A DNA stretch of 64,000 nt from Syntrophales bacterium (GTDB lineage Bacteria; Desulfobacterota; Syntrophia; Syntrophales; UBA8958): contig JAOACW010000008.1 in NCBI GenBank assembly GCA_026417625.1, positions 22,037 through 86,036 on the forward strand, in the 5' to 3' direction. Position 1 is the first letter of the stretch, and each line of letters opens with the position of its first letter. Shown in pieces: positions 46,352-56,700 of this stretch. Made by a program: the position numbers and the translations under genes. The notes beneath the pieces are model-generated. The model was not told where the DNA came from, searched no databases, and saw only the letters and a program-made list of their open reading frames with translations.

Positions 46352-47221
46352 TTAGAAAACAGTTTTACTCTTTGCTATGGCTGCATTCATCTCTTCAAGG
46401 CCTATAGTTATTCTTGGCCCGAGGCGAAAAATTGTATCTCGTATTATGTAAACCTTTCCCATTTGAACCGCAGGTAATTTTTTTAAGCGGGAGAGCAAAT
46501 TTTGTATATCCTCTTCCATTCCTTTGCTCTGACCGACAAATATTATCTGTGGCTGGCGGTTCATAACCTCTTCGAGAGAAAGTTTCGGGTAAAATTGAGT
46601 TGTATTTGCAGCGATATTTTCAAGACCCAACATATCCATAGCTTCTCCAATAAGAGTGTTCGGGCCTGCAACAATAAGAGGATCCGGTTGCACGACAAAC
46701 ATTGCAAGAATTTTGTCCTTTAAACGCTTCCCTTGGAATTTGTTTAATTTTCTCTGCAATTCATCCGCCCTCTCATTTGCCACTTTAGGAACTTCTAGAT
46801 ACTTCCCAAGAGCTCTAATTGCTTCGGGTAGTTCTTTTATTTTCCTAGCCCTGAATACGTAGGTTCTGATTCCTAATTGGTGCAGTTTAATGGCAATGTG
46901 CAAAGGGTTACCATCATCGGTCATTATAACGAGATCAGGTTTCGCAGCGACGATTGCTTCTATAGACGGATTGGAAAAGCCCCCTACCTTTGGTTTTTTC
47001 AGCGCTTCCTGTGGATAATCGCAGAATGTTGTAACTGCAACTACCCTTTCCCCCAATCCCAGAGAAAAGAGAATTTCTGTGATGTTAGGAGCCAGAGATA
47101 CGATTCTTTTTGGAGGTGCAGCATTGGCTTCAGTATAGGTTAGAAAAAAAAACACATTGCAAAAGGAGACTAGTAAAAAAATCACTGGATAAGGGGTAGT
47201 CCGATGTTTATTACTGTTCAC
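46352..47221 (-). CDS. BtuF-like periplasmic cobalamin/metal-complex-binding protein
   Basis: The protein, about 289 residues, has an N-terminal signal-like hydrophobic segment (PVIFLLVSFCNVFFFLTY) and ends near TEANA. The mature part has the ABC substrate-binding helical-backbone fold: RIVSLAPNITEILFSLGLGERVVAVTTFCDYP, VGGFSNPSIEAIVAAKPDLVI and GKVYIIRDTIFRLGPRI. It is typical of BtuF/FecB. No ABC permease or ATPase is adjacent. The start is uncertain: GTG 47221 or an upstream ATG at 47251, which overlaps the MscS gene more. Confidence 0.85.
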   Translation of the reverse strand: MNSNKHRTTPYPVIFLLVSFCNVFFFLTYTEANAAPPKRIVSLAPNITEILFSLGLGERVVAVTTFCDYPQEALKKPKVGGFSNPSIEAIVAAKPDLVIMTDDGNPLHIAIKLHQLGIRTYVFRARKIKELPEAIRALGKYLEVPKVANERADELQRKLNKFQGKRLKDKILAMFVVQPDPLIVAGPNTLIGEAMDMLGLENIAANTTQFYPKLSLEEVMNRQPQIIFVGQSKGMEEDIQNLLSRLKKLPAVQMGKVYIIRDTIFRLGPRITIGLEEMNAAIAKSKTVF

Positions 47222-48263
47222 TTTTGTCCACTGAGCTGTGGAGGTACACATTGCGGATGGGAAATGGTATTGTGATACCTTCCTGGGCGTATCTTTTTTG
47301 AAGACGCTTTATGAGTTCGTGTTTTATTGAGAATTGATCAGCGTACGTTCTGGCCTTCAGTATAACTGAAAAAACGATACTCGATTCTCCAAAGGTATGA
47401 TACCTTATGAATGGTGTGTGATTTTCTACCCCACCAGGCACTTCTCGCATGACCTTTTCAGCTTCTTCTATGGTTACTCTTTCTACTTTTTCTAGGTCGC
47501 TATCATAACTTACACCCACGTTTACAATCACATTAGTTTCTTCCTCTGGTCGGTTGAAATTTATAAGTACCGTTTTGGCGAGTTCAGCATTCGGTACTAT
47601 TATCATGTAATTCTGCATTGCTCTTATTGTGCAGTAACGCCAAGTTATGTCCTGAACAAAACCTTCCAGACCCGGTGTTAAACGAACAAAATCGCCTGGT
47701 TTTATCTGTCGGGACATTATAATGTGAATACCAGCAAAGAGGTTGGCAAGCGTATCCTGTAAAGCGAGAGCGACGGCCAATCCTCCAATGCCCAGTGCTG
47801 TAAGAAGAGGTGCAATTGAAATACCCAATAAATTGAGCAGTGTGAGCAATCCAATAAGGAAGACAACTGTACCAATAATGTGACTGAAAATGGATACGGA
47901 GAAAAAATCCTTGCCTAGTTTTTCGCCGTAGCTATCAACGAAGCGAATTGACATTTTTGTGAGCACCACAGTGACGAGCAATATCAGTGAAGCCATTAGA
48001 ATTTTTGGAATTAGATTAGCGTAGGGTGTTCCTTTTGCGTAATGAATGGCTGTAAAATAGATGCCGAGAATTGTAAAAAAAATGAAGGTACTGCCTTTCA
48101 AACTAATAAGAATTATCTCATTAAGACGAGGGGTGGTTTTGTCGGTGATTTTTTCCAGTTTCAAGAGAATGAATTTTTCCAGAATAAAACCAATAATAAT
48201 ACCCCCGCCCGTATACAAAAATGGGAGGATTGACTTAATTCGAATGTAATCTTCAATAGACAT
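47211..48263 (-). CDS. MscS-family mechanosensitive channel
   Basis: The 350-residue protein has four to five membrane helices. The MscS core has the pore helix (LLTALGIGGLAVALALQDTLANLFAGIHIIMSRQIKPGDFVRL), the beta domain (VQDITWRYCTIRAMQNYMIIVPNAEL) and a C-terminal alpha-beta domain. It protects against osmotic down-shock or carries a related conductance. The end overlaps the start of the BtuF-like gene, which suggests coupling. Confidence 0.92.
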   Translation of the reverse strand: MSIEDYIRIKSILPFLYTGGGIIIGFILEKFILLKLEKITDKTTPRLNEIILISLKGSTFIFFTILGIYFTAIHYAKGTPYANLIPKILMASLILLVTVVLTKMSIRFVDSYGEKLGKDFFSVSIFSHIIGTVVFLIGLLTLLNLLGISIAPLLTALGIGGLAVALALQDTLANLFAGIHIIMSRQIKPGDFVRLTPGLEGFVQDITWRYCTIRAMQNYMIIVPNAELAKTVLINFNRPEEETNVIVNVGVSYDSDLEKVERVTIEEAEKVMREVPGGVENHTPFIRYHTFGESSIVFSVILKARTYADQFSIKHELIKRLQKRYAQEGITIPFPIRNVYLHSSVDKSEQ

Positions 48264-48312
48264 TAATTTTTCTACCTTAACAGTGAAGAAGGTAATTCAC
48301 TTAAGTAATATT

Positions 48313-48361
48313 TTACCCTCGGGTCTACACTGAGTTTGTGCTCAGGCAGATCCGAGGGTAA
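48313..48361 (-). terminator. long hairpin between adk and mscS
   Basis: A perfect 10-bp stem (TTACCCTCGG at 48313-48322, CCGAGGGTAA at 48352-48361) encloses a smaller 5-bp stem (CTGAG/CTCAG). It is 5 bp after the adk stop. The minus-strand side is followed by AATATT, so U-run support is weak; a terminator or a processing site is likely. Confidence 0.6.
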
Positions 48362-48365
48362 TTTT

Positions 48366-49043
48366 CTATTCGTTTAGTTTTCTCAGCAACTCTTCAGTAA
48401 CTTCGTTTACAGATGGCCTTCCATCTACCTCTATTACTTTAACCCTCTCCTTTAAGTAATTTATCGCAGCCAATGTGCCACTTTTTGTATCGTAGTAAAT
48501 ATCGTGTCTTTTATCTATCGCTTCTTCGTCCTGGTCATCTGCGCGTGTGGTTAACGTTTCACATCCGCATACACGGCACACCATTTTCCCCTCTTTTAAC
48601 GCCGGTTTTATTGCCTCTATGTGTATATTATTGGGATGGTTGTTGTCCACAGCGCAAAGTCTACGTCCCATAATTCGCTGTTTGGCTATTTCTCGTGGTA
48701 GAACGATCTCGATTACATAGTCAAGCTTCATATTTTCGTTGTTGAGGGCCTTCCAAAGCGCTTCGGCTTGGGCAAGATTCCTGGGGAACCCATCGAGAAG
48801 CCAACCATTTTTGCAATCAGGTTGTTTGAGCCTTTCGAGTATCATGGGGATGGTGATCTCATCAGGGACCAATTCACCTTTTTCAATGTAACTTTTAGCT
48901 TTTTTGCCGAGTTCTGTTTCGTTTTTGATATTCTCCCTAAAGATAACACCGGTTTCTATGTGGGGTACGCCAAACTTTTTCTGAATAACTGCGCCCTGTG
49001 TGCCTTTTCCACTACCATTAGGTCCGAAGATAAGAATGTTCAT
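48366..49043 (-). CDS. adk: adenylate kinase
   Basis: Adk interconverts AMP, ADP and ATP. The 225-residue protein has the P-loop GPNGSGKGT, the AMP-binding stretch ETGVIFREN and GWLLDGFPRN. The LID contains RVCGCE and an extra DNNHPNN insertion near residues 130-140, longer than the usual short type. It is close to a hairpin downstream. A small intergenic region separates it from the divergent PTS genes. Confidence 0.93.
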   Translation of the reverse strand: MNILIFGPNGSGKGTQGAVIQKKFGVPHIETGVIFRENIKNETELGKKAKSYIEKGELVPDEITIPMILERLKQPDCKNGWLLDGFPRNLAQAEALWKALNNENMKLDYVIEIVLPREIAKQRIMGRRLCAVDNNHPNNIHIEAIKPALKEGKMVCRVCGCETLTTRADDQDEEAIDKRHDIYYDTKSGTLAAINYLKERVKVIEVDGRPSVNEVTEELLRKLNE

Positions 49044-49163
49044 ATCCCTACTCCTTTCGGTGATATTAATTTGGGTGTACTACTATTCAAAGCGCGCTAC
49101 ATATAATTAATCTTGTGCATTTTCGCAACCTTTAAAGTACAGAGGGGCAATAACTTATAAAGC

Positions 49164-49192
49164 TTGACAAGGATTTGTTAATCTTTTAGCGT
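49164..49192 (+). promoter_or_regulatory. candidate promoter for the PTS-pyr gene run
   Basis: TTGACA at 49164-49169 is followed 17 nt later by TAGCGT (3/6). It is 74 bp before the first PTS gene. The -35 is good, the -10 weak. Confidence 0.35.
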
Positions 49193-49265
49193 GGGATACC
49201 AAAATATTTGCAGAAAGTTTCTCTAAAACAACAAATACTTCGCATAACGGAGGTCTTGCTCGGAT

Positions 49266-49673
49266 ATGATCGGCATTCTAATAACCACTCATGGAAATCT
49301 CGGTGGTGAACTGATCAAAGCGGTGGAGATGATAAAGGGTCCTGTAAAGGGTATAATGCATATATCAGTGGATCAAACGACCAGTCTGGATGAGATAAAG
49401 AAAGAAATAAGTTGGGCTATCAAAAAACTCGACGTAGGTCAGGGTGTGGTAATCCTTACAGATCTCTTCGGAGGTACTCCTTCAAATATATCACTGACGT
49501 TTCTTAAAGAAGGAAGAGTTGAAGTCATAACTGGGGTAAATCTTCCCATGCTGTTGAAGATAACCGAGGTTAGGGACAAGCTTCCTCTGAAGGAATTCGC
49601 CCGCACTATTAAAGAATATGGGATAAAAAACATCCATGTTGCAAGTGACATACTGAGTAAAAAGATTTCGTGA
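49266..49673 (+). CDS. PTS mannose-family IIA component
   Basis: The 135-residue protein starts MIGILITTHGNLGGELIKAV, with the phosphorylated His at residue 9. It has the VVILTDLFGGTPSNISL motif of the Man-type IIA fold. It would receive phosphate from HPr and pass it to IIB. ATG 49266 lies behind GGAGGTC. In Desulfobacterota such proteins often have regulatory roles. The cognate IID is not in the window. Confidence 0.92.
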   Translation: MIGILITTHGNLGGELIKAVEMIKGPVKGIMHISVDQTTSLDEIKKEISWAIKKLDVGQGVVILTDLFGGTPSNISLTFLKEGRVEVITGVNLPMLLKITEVRDKLPLKEFARTIKEYGIKNIHVASDILSKKIS

Positions 49674-49682
49674 TAATTTGCG

Positions 49683-50165
49683 ATGAATATAGTTTTGGTA
49701 CGTGTTGATAGTAGACTTGTGCACGGTCAGATAATCGAGGCATGGGTACCTTTTTTGGAGGCAAAATGTATTATTGTTGTGAATGATGAGGTTGCGGGTG
49801 ATTTATTCAGAGAAACGCTTATCAGGATGGCGGTACCTCGTGGAGTTGATGTTGTAGTTCACAGTGTTGAAGAGTTTGCTAGGTCAGGATATGAACACCA
49901 GAGAGGCGAAAGAAAAACGATCATTCTGTTTGCTTGCCTATCTGATGTTGTCAGGGCATTCAAAATGGGATTCAGGTTTCCACGCATAAATATAGGCAAC
50001 GTCTACACGGAAAGTTGTGTTTGCCAATTATCTTCGTGCGTACAGTTGAGCGAAGAAGATGTTAGAAATCTGCAGTTTCTTGTTGAGAATGGGGTGGATA
50101 TCGAATTGAGGCGAGTGCCAAAAGATAAACCCAAATTTATTAAAGAATTCCCTGTATCAAAGTGA
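49683..50165 (+). CDS. PTS mannose-family IIB component
   Basis: The 160-residue protein has the IIB N-terminus VRVDSRLVHGQIIEAW, with the phospho-accepting His at residue 14, and the IIVVNDEVAGDLFRETL motif. It starts 9 bp after IIA. It would accept phosphate from IIA and transfer it to a sugar bound in the membrane parts. Confidence 0.92.
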   Translation: MNIVLVRVDSRLVHGQIIEAWVPFLEAKCIIVVNDEVAGDLFRETLIRMAVPRGVDVVVHSVEEFARSGYEHQRGERKTIILFACLSDVVRAFKMGFRFPRINIGNVYTESCVCQLSSCVQLSEEDVRNLQFLVENGVDIELRRVPKDKPKFIKEFPVSK

Positions 50166-50178
50166 AAGTTGCGATCCA

Positions 50179-50880
50179 ATGCTTTGGAAGACAGTAGTGG
50201 CAACTATTACGGGAGGTATATTGTGCCTTGATAGGGTAGCTCTCCATTTAATGATTTCAAGGCCTATTGTAGTTGCTCCTACAGTCGGTTTGTTTCTCGG
50301 GGATATTAAGACGGGTCTGTATATTGGTGCTGTAGTTGAACTAATGTGGATGGATCGACAACCCATCGGAAATTACATTCCTCCCAACGATTCCTTGACG
50401 GCTGTGGTAATGACCGCCGCTTCCATAATAGTAGCAGGTGAGGTAGGCTATAGCTCAAAACAATTGATAGCTCTCACAGTTCTTCTCCTGTTACCTTTGG
50501 GGTTTTTCTCTCAGAAGATGGACATGATTCTTGTGAGAATTAACGATAAAGTGTTTGACAGTATTTTAGATGAAATTCAGGAAAAAGGGGATACTAAGAG
50601 ACTGGAACGAGAGCATTGGAAAAGTTTGATGAGGTACTGGATCTCCTATCAGGCATTTATATTAGCAGGGACAGTACTAGGGACAGGATTGGTTTTTTTT
50701 ATTTACAACTCATCAGGCAAGAACCTATGGAAAGTACTTGAAATCATGTACTTTATGTTGCCTGTTTTTGGTTTTTCTGTTGCTTTGCGGGCAGTTGACT
50801 CATCCAACAAAATGATCTTCTATTCTTTAGTTTTTTTGCTGGTTATAGTGCTTTTTGTGGTATATGGTGCGCATTTTTGA
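50179..50880 (+). CDS. PTS mannose/sorbose-family IIC component
   Basis: The 233-residue protein has six to seven membrane helices and the IIC motif RPIVVAPTVGLFLGDIKTGLYIGAVVELMWMDRQPIGNYIPPN. It lies 13 bp after IIB. A normal Man-type transporter needs IID as well, and none follows: the next gene is an acetyltransferase. So either the IID gene is elsewhere or the system has lost transport. Confidence 0.9.
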   Translation: MLWKTVVATITGGILCLDRVALHLMISRPIVVAPTVGLFLGDIKTGLYIGAVVELMWMDRQPIGNYIPPNDSLTAVVMTAASIIVAGEVGYSSKQLIALTVLLLLPLGFFSQKMDMILVRINDKVFDSILDEIQEKGDTKRLEREHWKSLMRYWISYQAFILAGTVLGTGLVFFIYNSSGKNLWKVLEIMYFMLPVFGFSVALRAVDSSNKMIFYSLVFLLVIVLFVVYGAHF

Positions 50881-51307
50881 GATGGTATCGGATGATGTTC
50901 CATATGTACAGCGTATTGAAGAATGTTCTTTTGGTGTGGCCCAAGATATATCAATGTGGTTAAGAGAACTCAGCTTGCCTTTCTCAAGAAATTATGTGGC
51001 GAAGAATGATGAAGGACAGATTCTAGGTTTCATATCTTTTTGGGTTTTAAAAGTGGAAACACAGCTCATTCAAATAGCTGTTGATGAAGGATCAAAGCGA
51101 AGGGGTATTGGGAGTGTTTTGCTTCAGAAGATGTTGGACGTTTCAGCTGAACTGGGAATTAAAGAGGTTTCTTTAGAGGTTAGCGAGAAAAATAGGGCTG
51201 CATATAAGCTGTATCGCAAGTTTGGTTTTCAAGTGGTGGGGAAAAGAAAAGCATATTACAGTCGTATTGATGGTGATGCCCTTATAATGAGAAAGGTAAT
51301 ATGTTAG
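50864..51307 (+). CDS. GNAT acetyltransferase (RimI-like)
   Basis: The protein of about 147 residues has the GNAT core: IQIAVDEGSKRRGIGSVLLQKMLDVSAELGIKEVSLEVSEKN with the acetyl-CoA loop RRGIGS, then AAYKLYRKFGFQVVGKRKAYY. RimI acetylates the N-terminus of ribosomal protein S18, and the RimI-type N-terminus (YVQRIEECSF) fits. ATG 50864 is chosen from several possible starts. It overlaps IIC by 17 bp and pyrK by 7 bp. Confidence 0.85.
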   Translation: MVRIFEMVSDDVPYVQRIEECSFGVAQDISMWLRELSLPFSRNYVAKNDEGQILGFISFWVLKVETQLIQIAVDEGSKRRGIGSVLLQKMLDVSAELGIKEVSLEVSEKNRAAYKLYRKFGFQVVGKRKAYYSRIDGDALIMRKVIC

Positions 51308-52110
51308 TAAGTGCCGAAGTGGTATCTAACATTCCAATTGCACCTCTGCATTACCACCTTACTCTTTCCCTAGAAGAAAGGATAAAAGATCCTCACCCGG
51401 GCCAATTTGCAATGATAAAAGTTACTGGTGGATATGATCCTTTACTCATGAGACCTTTGAGTATTTACGACTATATGAGAGGCCCGGAGAAGGATCTCTT
51501 AGAATTTGTTTATCAGGTTCGGGGGAAAGGTACCCGTTTTCTATCGGAGCTCGATAAGGGTAGAAAAGTGCGTTTGATGGTTCCCCTTGGGAAAGGCTTT
51601 ACAATTCATAACGAAGCTCAGCGTGTAGTTCTCATAGCAGGCGGTTTGGGGATCGTACCGATTTCTTTTTTAGCGAAAAGTTGGTACTCTAGGAAAGAAA
51701 AAGAATTGGAAATAATTTGCTACTTTGGTGTAAAGTCTGCCACCTCAGTTATAGGTCTTGAAAAATTGAGGAATGCCTGCGATAAAGTTAGGATATTTAC
51801 AGAAGACGGATCGTTGGGGAAAAAGGGTCTTGTTATAGATGGTATAAGGGAGGATATAGGCAAGCTCGCAAATTTAGGCACTTTTTTTTACGCGTGTGGT
51901 CCTAAGGATATGCTTATTGCCCTCGCTCATGTAGTATTGCCAAAAGGTATCCCATGTGAAATATCCCTAGAAGAAAGGATGGCCTGTGGTGTTGGCGCGT
52001 GTCTGGGGTGTGTTGTTCCGATCAGGACTCAGGTTTCGTACACTTACAAATCGGTGTGTAGAGAAGGACCTGTTTTCCCTCTTCATGAGGTGGTACTAGT
52101 GAGAGATTAA
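51301..52110 (+). CDS. pyrK: dihydroorotate dehydrogenase electron-transfer subunit PyrK
   Basis: PyrK links PyrD to NAD with FAD and a [2Fe-2S] cluster. The 269-residue protein has an FAD-binding motif (MRPLSIYDY), an NAD-binding GGLGIVPIS and the cluster cysteines C229, C234, C237 and C253 at the C-terminus (MACGVGACLGC). It overlaps the acetyltransferase gene and is 1 bp from pyrD. Confidence 0.94.
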   Translation: MLVSAEVVSNIPIAPLHYHLTLSLEERIKDPHPGQFAMIKVTGGYDPLLMRPLSIYDYMRGPEKDLLEFVYQVRGKGTRFLSELDKGRKVRLMVPLGKGFTIHNEAQRVVLIAGGLGIVPISFLAKSWYSRKEKELEIICYFGVKSATSVIGLEKLRNACDKVRIFTEDGSLGKKGLVIDGIREDIGKLANLGTFFYACGPKDMLIALAHVVLPKGIPCEISLEERMACGVGACLGCVVPIRTQVSYTYKSVCREGPVFPLHEVVLVRD

Positions 52111-52111
52111 T

Positions 52112-53029
52112 ATGGAACCAGATTTAAAAGTGACATTGGGACCGTTAGTTCTGAAAAATCCAGTTATGACTGCTTCGGGGACTTTTGGCTACGGGAGAGA
52201 ATATTTTGATTATGTGGATCCCAGCGAGCTTGGAGCAGTAGTTGTTAAAGGTCTCTCATTGAATCCTCGACTTGGTAACCCACCGCCGAGGATTATGGAG
52301 ACTGCAGGGGGTATGCTCAATGCTGTGGGTTTACAAAACATAGGTGTTAAAACTTTTATTGAAGAAGAGTTACCCTGGTTAGTAGACAAGGGGGTAACGG
52401 TAATAGCCAACATATACGGGGAAACAATAGATGAGTATTGCGAGGTTTGTGAATTGTTGTGCAGGGCAGGGGGGATATGCGCTATCGAAGTAAATATTTC
52501 CTGCCCAAATGTACAGGAAGGTGGGATTCTGTTTGGACAGGATTCGAAGATGGCAGCTCAAGTTACGAGAGAGGTAAAAAAGGTATCGAGTTTACCCGTC
52601 ATTGTAAAATTAACACCCAATGTCACAGATATCACGGAAATAGCCTTAGCTTGTGAAGAGGCAGGGGCAGATGCAGTATCGTTGATAAACACATTTAGGG
52701 CTATGAGTATAGACGTTTGCACTCGAAAACCCCATTTAGGCAACGTAGTAGGTGGTCTTTCAGGGCCTGCGATAAAACCAATTGCTCTGCGTATGGTGTG
52801 GGAAACGGTAAGAAAGGTGAAAATTCCAGTTATCGGTGTTGGGGGGATATCGACTGTGCAGGATGCCCTTGAGTTTCTCATAGCGGGTGCAAAGGCAATT
52901 CAGGTCGGTACAGCCAATTTCTTTAATCCTCGTGCCACAGTAGAAATTATTCACGGATTGAAATTTTTCTTGAAGCAGGAAGGTTTTTCATCAATTGGAG
53001 ATATTATTGGAACATTTGAAGAAGGATAG
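52112..53029 (+). CDS. pyrD: dihydroorotate dehydrogenase, class 1B (PyrD)
   Basis: PyrD oxidises dihydroorotate to orotate in pyrimidine synthesis. The 305-residue protein has the FMN-barrel motifs TASGTFGYG and NPRLGNPPPR. The catalytic Cys131 is in EVNISCPN. The C-terminal IPVIGVGGISTVQDALEFLIAGAKAIQVGTANF binds FMN phosphate. A catalytic Cys rather than Ser places it in class 1B, in agreement with the adjacent pyrK. Confidence 0.96.
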   Translation: MEPDLKVTLGPLVLKNPVMTASGTFGYGREYFDYVDPSELGAVVVKGLSLNPRLGNPPPRIMETAGGMLNAVGLQNIGVKTFIEEELPWLVDKGVTVIANIYGETIDEYCEVCELLCRAGGICAIEVNISCPNVQEGGILFGQDSKMAAQVTREVKKVSSLPVIVKLTPNVTDITEIALACEEAGADAVSLINTFRAMSIDVCTRKPHLGNVVGGLSGPAIKPIALRMVWETVRKVKIPVIGVGGISTVQDALEFLIAGAKAIQVGTANFFNPRATVEIIHGLKFFLKQEGFSSIGDIIGTFEEG

Positions 53030-53045
53030 CGGGGGGTACTGAACG

Positions 53046-53729
53046 ATGGGAAACTATGAAATAATTGCCGAAGGTATTTACTGTGTTGGTGGTCCGGGTA
53101 TTTCCCGAACAGATGACGCAACTGTATTTATTATAGATTTTTCAGGCGAACTGGTTATGATTGACGCCGGTGCAGGAGGTAGCACAAGATTGCTGATAGG
53201 AAACATTGAAAAGGCTGGTTTCAACCCTAACTCAATAACTCATCTTTTCCTTACCCACTGTCATATTGATCACATTGGTTCAGCTCCGGCATTCCGAAAG
53301 CGTTTTGGATGCCGTTTGGTTATGCACGAGGAGGATGCGTCAGCGCTGGAGTCTGGAGATCCTGTACGGACCGCCGCAAACTGGTACGATACGACGTTTC
53401 CACCTACGACAATCGATATAAAGTTGAGGGGTGAACATGAAATCTTTACATTCGGTGGGGAAGAACTTCACTGTCTCCACACCCCGGGACATACCCCTGG
53501 TTCCATATCCATCTACATTGATAGGGGAGGACAGAGGATTCTCTTTGGTCAAGATATCCACGGACCTTTCCTGGCAAGTTTTGGGTCAGACCTGGAAAAG
53601 TGGCGCGCTTCTATGGAAAAGCTCATCGCTCTGAAAGCGGATATTCTCTGTGAGGGACATTTTGGTATCTTTCAACCAGCTGATAGGGTAGAACAGTACA
53701 TAAGGAAACACTTGAAGTTAAATCGCTGA
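53046..53729 (+). CDS. metallo-beta-lactamase-fold hydrolase
   Basis: The 227-residue protein has the metal site T70-H71-C-H73-I-D75-H76 (THCHIDH), then LHTPGHTPGSISI and the late His in CEGHFGI. The N-terminal DDATVFIIDFSGELVMIDAG is typical of the fold. Substrate is unknown (glyoxalase II or other hydrolase). A GGGGGTACTGAACG site precedes ATG 53046. Its last 12 bp overlap the convergent hrpA end. Confidence 0.87.
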   Translation: MGNYEIIAEGIYCVGGPGISRTDDATVFIIDFSGELVMIDAGAGGSTRLLIGNIEKAGFNPNSITHLFLTHCHIDHIGSAPAFRKRFGCRLVMHEEDASALESGDPVRTAANWYDTTFPPTTIDIKLRGEHEIFTFGGEELHCLHTPGHTPGSISIYIDRGGQRILFGQDIHGPFLASFGSDLEKWRASMEKLIALKADILCEGHFGIFQPADRVEQYIRKHLKLNR

Positions 53730-56700
53730 TTTTTTTAGAGAATTTATTTCTTCGAGTTTTTCCTCCAAGCGTTTTCGTGATATGGGAAATGCTGTTTTAA
53801 GTTCCTGAGCGAAGAGGGAAATTTTGTATTCCTCTATCATCCAGCGGAATTCCTCCACAGCTCCGGCTAGCGCAGTGTTTTGTGATACTTCTGAACTTTT
53901 TTTTAATTCGGTATAACGCTCTTCAAAGTATTGAATTTCTTTCTCTTTTAATAGAGCCTTTCTTAGATCCCTGATTCCCCTTTCAGCTTTTATAGCGAGT
54001 GCCCTCATATAACGGCTCAGATCGGAAAATCGGTCATCGGGGTAAATCTCAATGAAATTTGGAGGCATAAGTTTTTTTAATTCTTGCCGCACAGAAGCTG
54101 TAAAACTAAGGGCAGCGGGATTTTTTGTCTCCCGGGCTTCGATCTGCTTTATCGTTTTTTCCGTATCATGATATGTGTCTAGTAACAGTTCTGCTGCTTT
54201 TACTATTTCTTGCCCTCTCTGTAAGATCAAAGGCCTCACTCTTTCTCCATGCTCATCAAATTCCTTTTTGCTTCTTATATTTTTTGCAAAAAGATCATTC
54301 ATGACCCTGTTGTAAATGGACTGTTCAATTGCTCTGTTTCCTCCCAGGCTTAGGGAAAGGTTTTTAAGTTTTGGTGATATAGAGATGCTTCTTCTTAAAT
54401 GTTTGGTGTGTTTAGCGTAAAATTTTTCGTACAGACATCTTACTCCCCGTAAGTGGTTGGATAGGGCATTATCCATGTCTCTGAAGATTCGCAAATTGAC
54501 TTTTCCATCTTTGCATTCCAGCGCTGGATAGGCGTAGCCAATCTCTACGTTATTCTTTAGAAGGGGAACACGTTCCGGTAGGTCACCAAAATCCCAGGTG
54601 GATAAATCTTCTTTCTCCCACCTTGATTTTTCTTTTTCAAAGGCGGCCTGTACCATGTCTTCTACTACTGTTTCTTTTAAAAGGGAGAGATCGCGGGAAC
54701 AGGCATGTGTGACATTGTCGTTTCCGACAACTTCAATTCTTAGTCTGAGAAAATCGGGCAGTTTTTCGTTTAACCATGCTTCCGCTGGTATATGAATTCC
54801 GTAATTTGCCTGAAGGAAAGAACTCAGGGCGTTTACTAGTGGTTCTTCTGATTGCAGTATAGATTTCAGTGCAAGCGTGCAAATTTCTGAAATAGAAGGC
54901 AGTTTTCTTCGGTACTCCCGAGGGAGTTGTTTTAAAAGCATCGTTATTTTTTGTTCAAGAAGTCCAGGAACTGCTCTTTCTAATGTCGATTCTTTAATTT
55001 TTGCAAGGAGTTCCAAAGGAACCTTAAGGGTTACACCGTCTTCAGGTGATCCTGGGGCAAAACGGTATTCAATGGGTAATGAATGGCCATTTAAGGATAA
55101 TTCATCGGGGAAACTTTGAACCACGCTCTCGTTAAATGCTTCATTTATTATGTCATTTTCTTTCAGGAAGAGGAATGAGTCTCCTCCTCTTTCTTTGATG
55201 ATTTTCTTCAGACTCCTGACGTCTGAAACCCCCACAAGGTTGTTCTTATAGAATTGGAAGATCGTTTCTTCGTCGAGAATGTTCCATCGACGGAGCTTGT
55301 TTTCTATTTTTTTTATTTTCTCCACAATCTGGAGATTATGTGAGAGAAAACGGAAATGGGTTTTGATTTCACCCGTCATAAGCCCTTCTCGAATGAAGAT
55401 GTCTGTAGCCTCATCGGGATTGACATGTTTGTAAGACACCGTTCTACGGGGAACAATGACAAGTCCCCACAGAGAAACTTTCACATCCACAACAACCTCT
55501 CCTCGGTGGGAATCAAATCGGGGGGAGGAGTATGAAAGTGTACAGAGGTGTTTTCCCATCTCTTCTATCCATGAAGGTTCTACTTTGGCAACCAATCGGG
55601 CGAATAGACGGTTGGTCTGCACCAACTCTGCAGCTACGATCCACTTTCCGCCTCGTTTGTACAAACCGGAGCCAGGATGAATGAGAATCTTTTTTCCTTT
55701 TGTTCCTTTGTACAAGTTACCCTCTTCCTGCTCGGCAACGTGGGATAGATAGCCGGAAAGTATAGCTTTATGAACCGCTTCGTAGATATCTTCCTGCTTC
55801 GGTAATGGTTTGAGTTTATCAAAAAGGGCTTCTGCATGTTCGTCGAGTATGCGGTTGATCTGTTCGTATACATCTCGCCACTCTCGCATCCTTCTGAAGG
55901 AGAGGTAATTTTCTTTACAGAACTTCCGCAGCTGATTCTGTGTTTGTAGGCGGTCCCATGTGTTGTGAAATTCATTCCAAATTTTGAGAAGAGTCATGAA
56001 ATCGGATCTACTGTCGCTGTAAAGCGCGTGTTTCTCATCTGCTTTTTTCTCAAGTCCCAATGGGCGTTCTCTGGGATCAATAATCGTTAAACCTGATACT
56101 ATGACCTGAATCTCCCTTCTACACCCGCGTCTTATTCCCTCAAGAAGGATTCTTGAAAGGTGGGGATCCAATGGGAGTTTTGCCATGATGTTGCCAAGTT
56201 CTGTAAGTTTCCACGAGCCATCTTTATCTCTATGTATGGCTCCTAGTTCCTGAAGTTGCTCAAACGCATCGGTTATATTTTTCTTTTGCGGGGGATCTAT
56301 GAAAGGAAATTCCTCTATATTTCCGAGTTTGAGGTATAGCATCCTCAAGACGACCCCTGATAAATTGGATCTGAGAATCTCAGGCGTTGTGAAACGAGGA
56401 CGCTCCAGATAATCTGTTTCGGAGTATAAACGAATACACACACCGTTCATAACACGTCCACACCGACCCATGCGTTGGTCGGCACTCGACCTGGATATAG
56501 GTCTTATGGGTAGACTTGTTGTTTTCGAACGAGGATTGTATTGGGATATGCGGGCAAAACCTGTGTCTATCACAAATCTTATATTAGGTATAGTAATGGA
56601 TGTTTCGGCTACGTTTGTGGATACAATAACTTTCCGACCCGTAACAGGATGGAATACCCGTTTCTGATCTGACCATGGAAGTCTCGAATATAAAGGCAAA

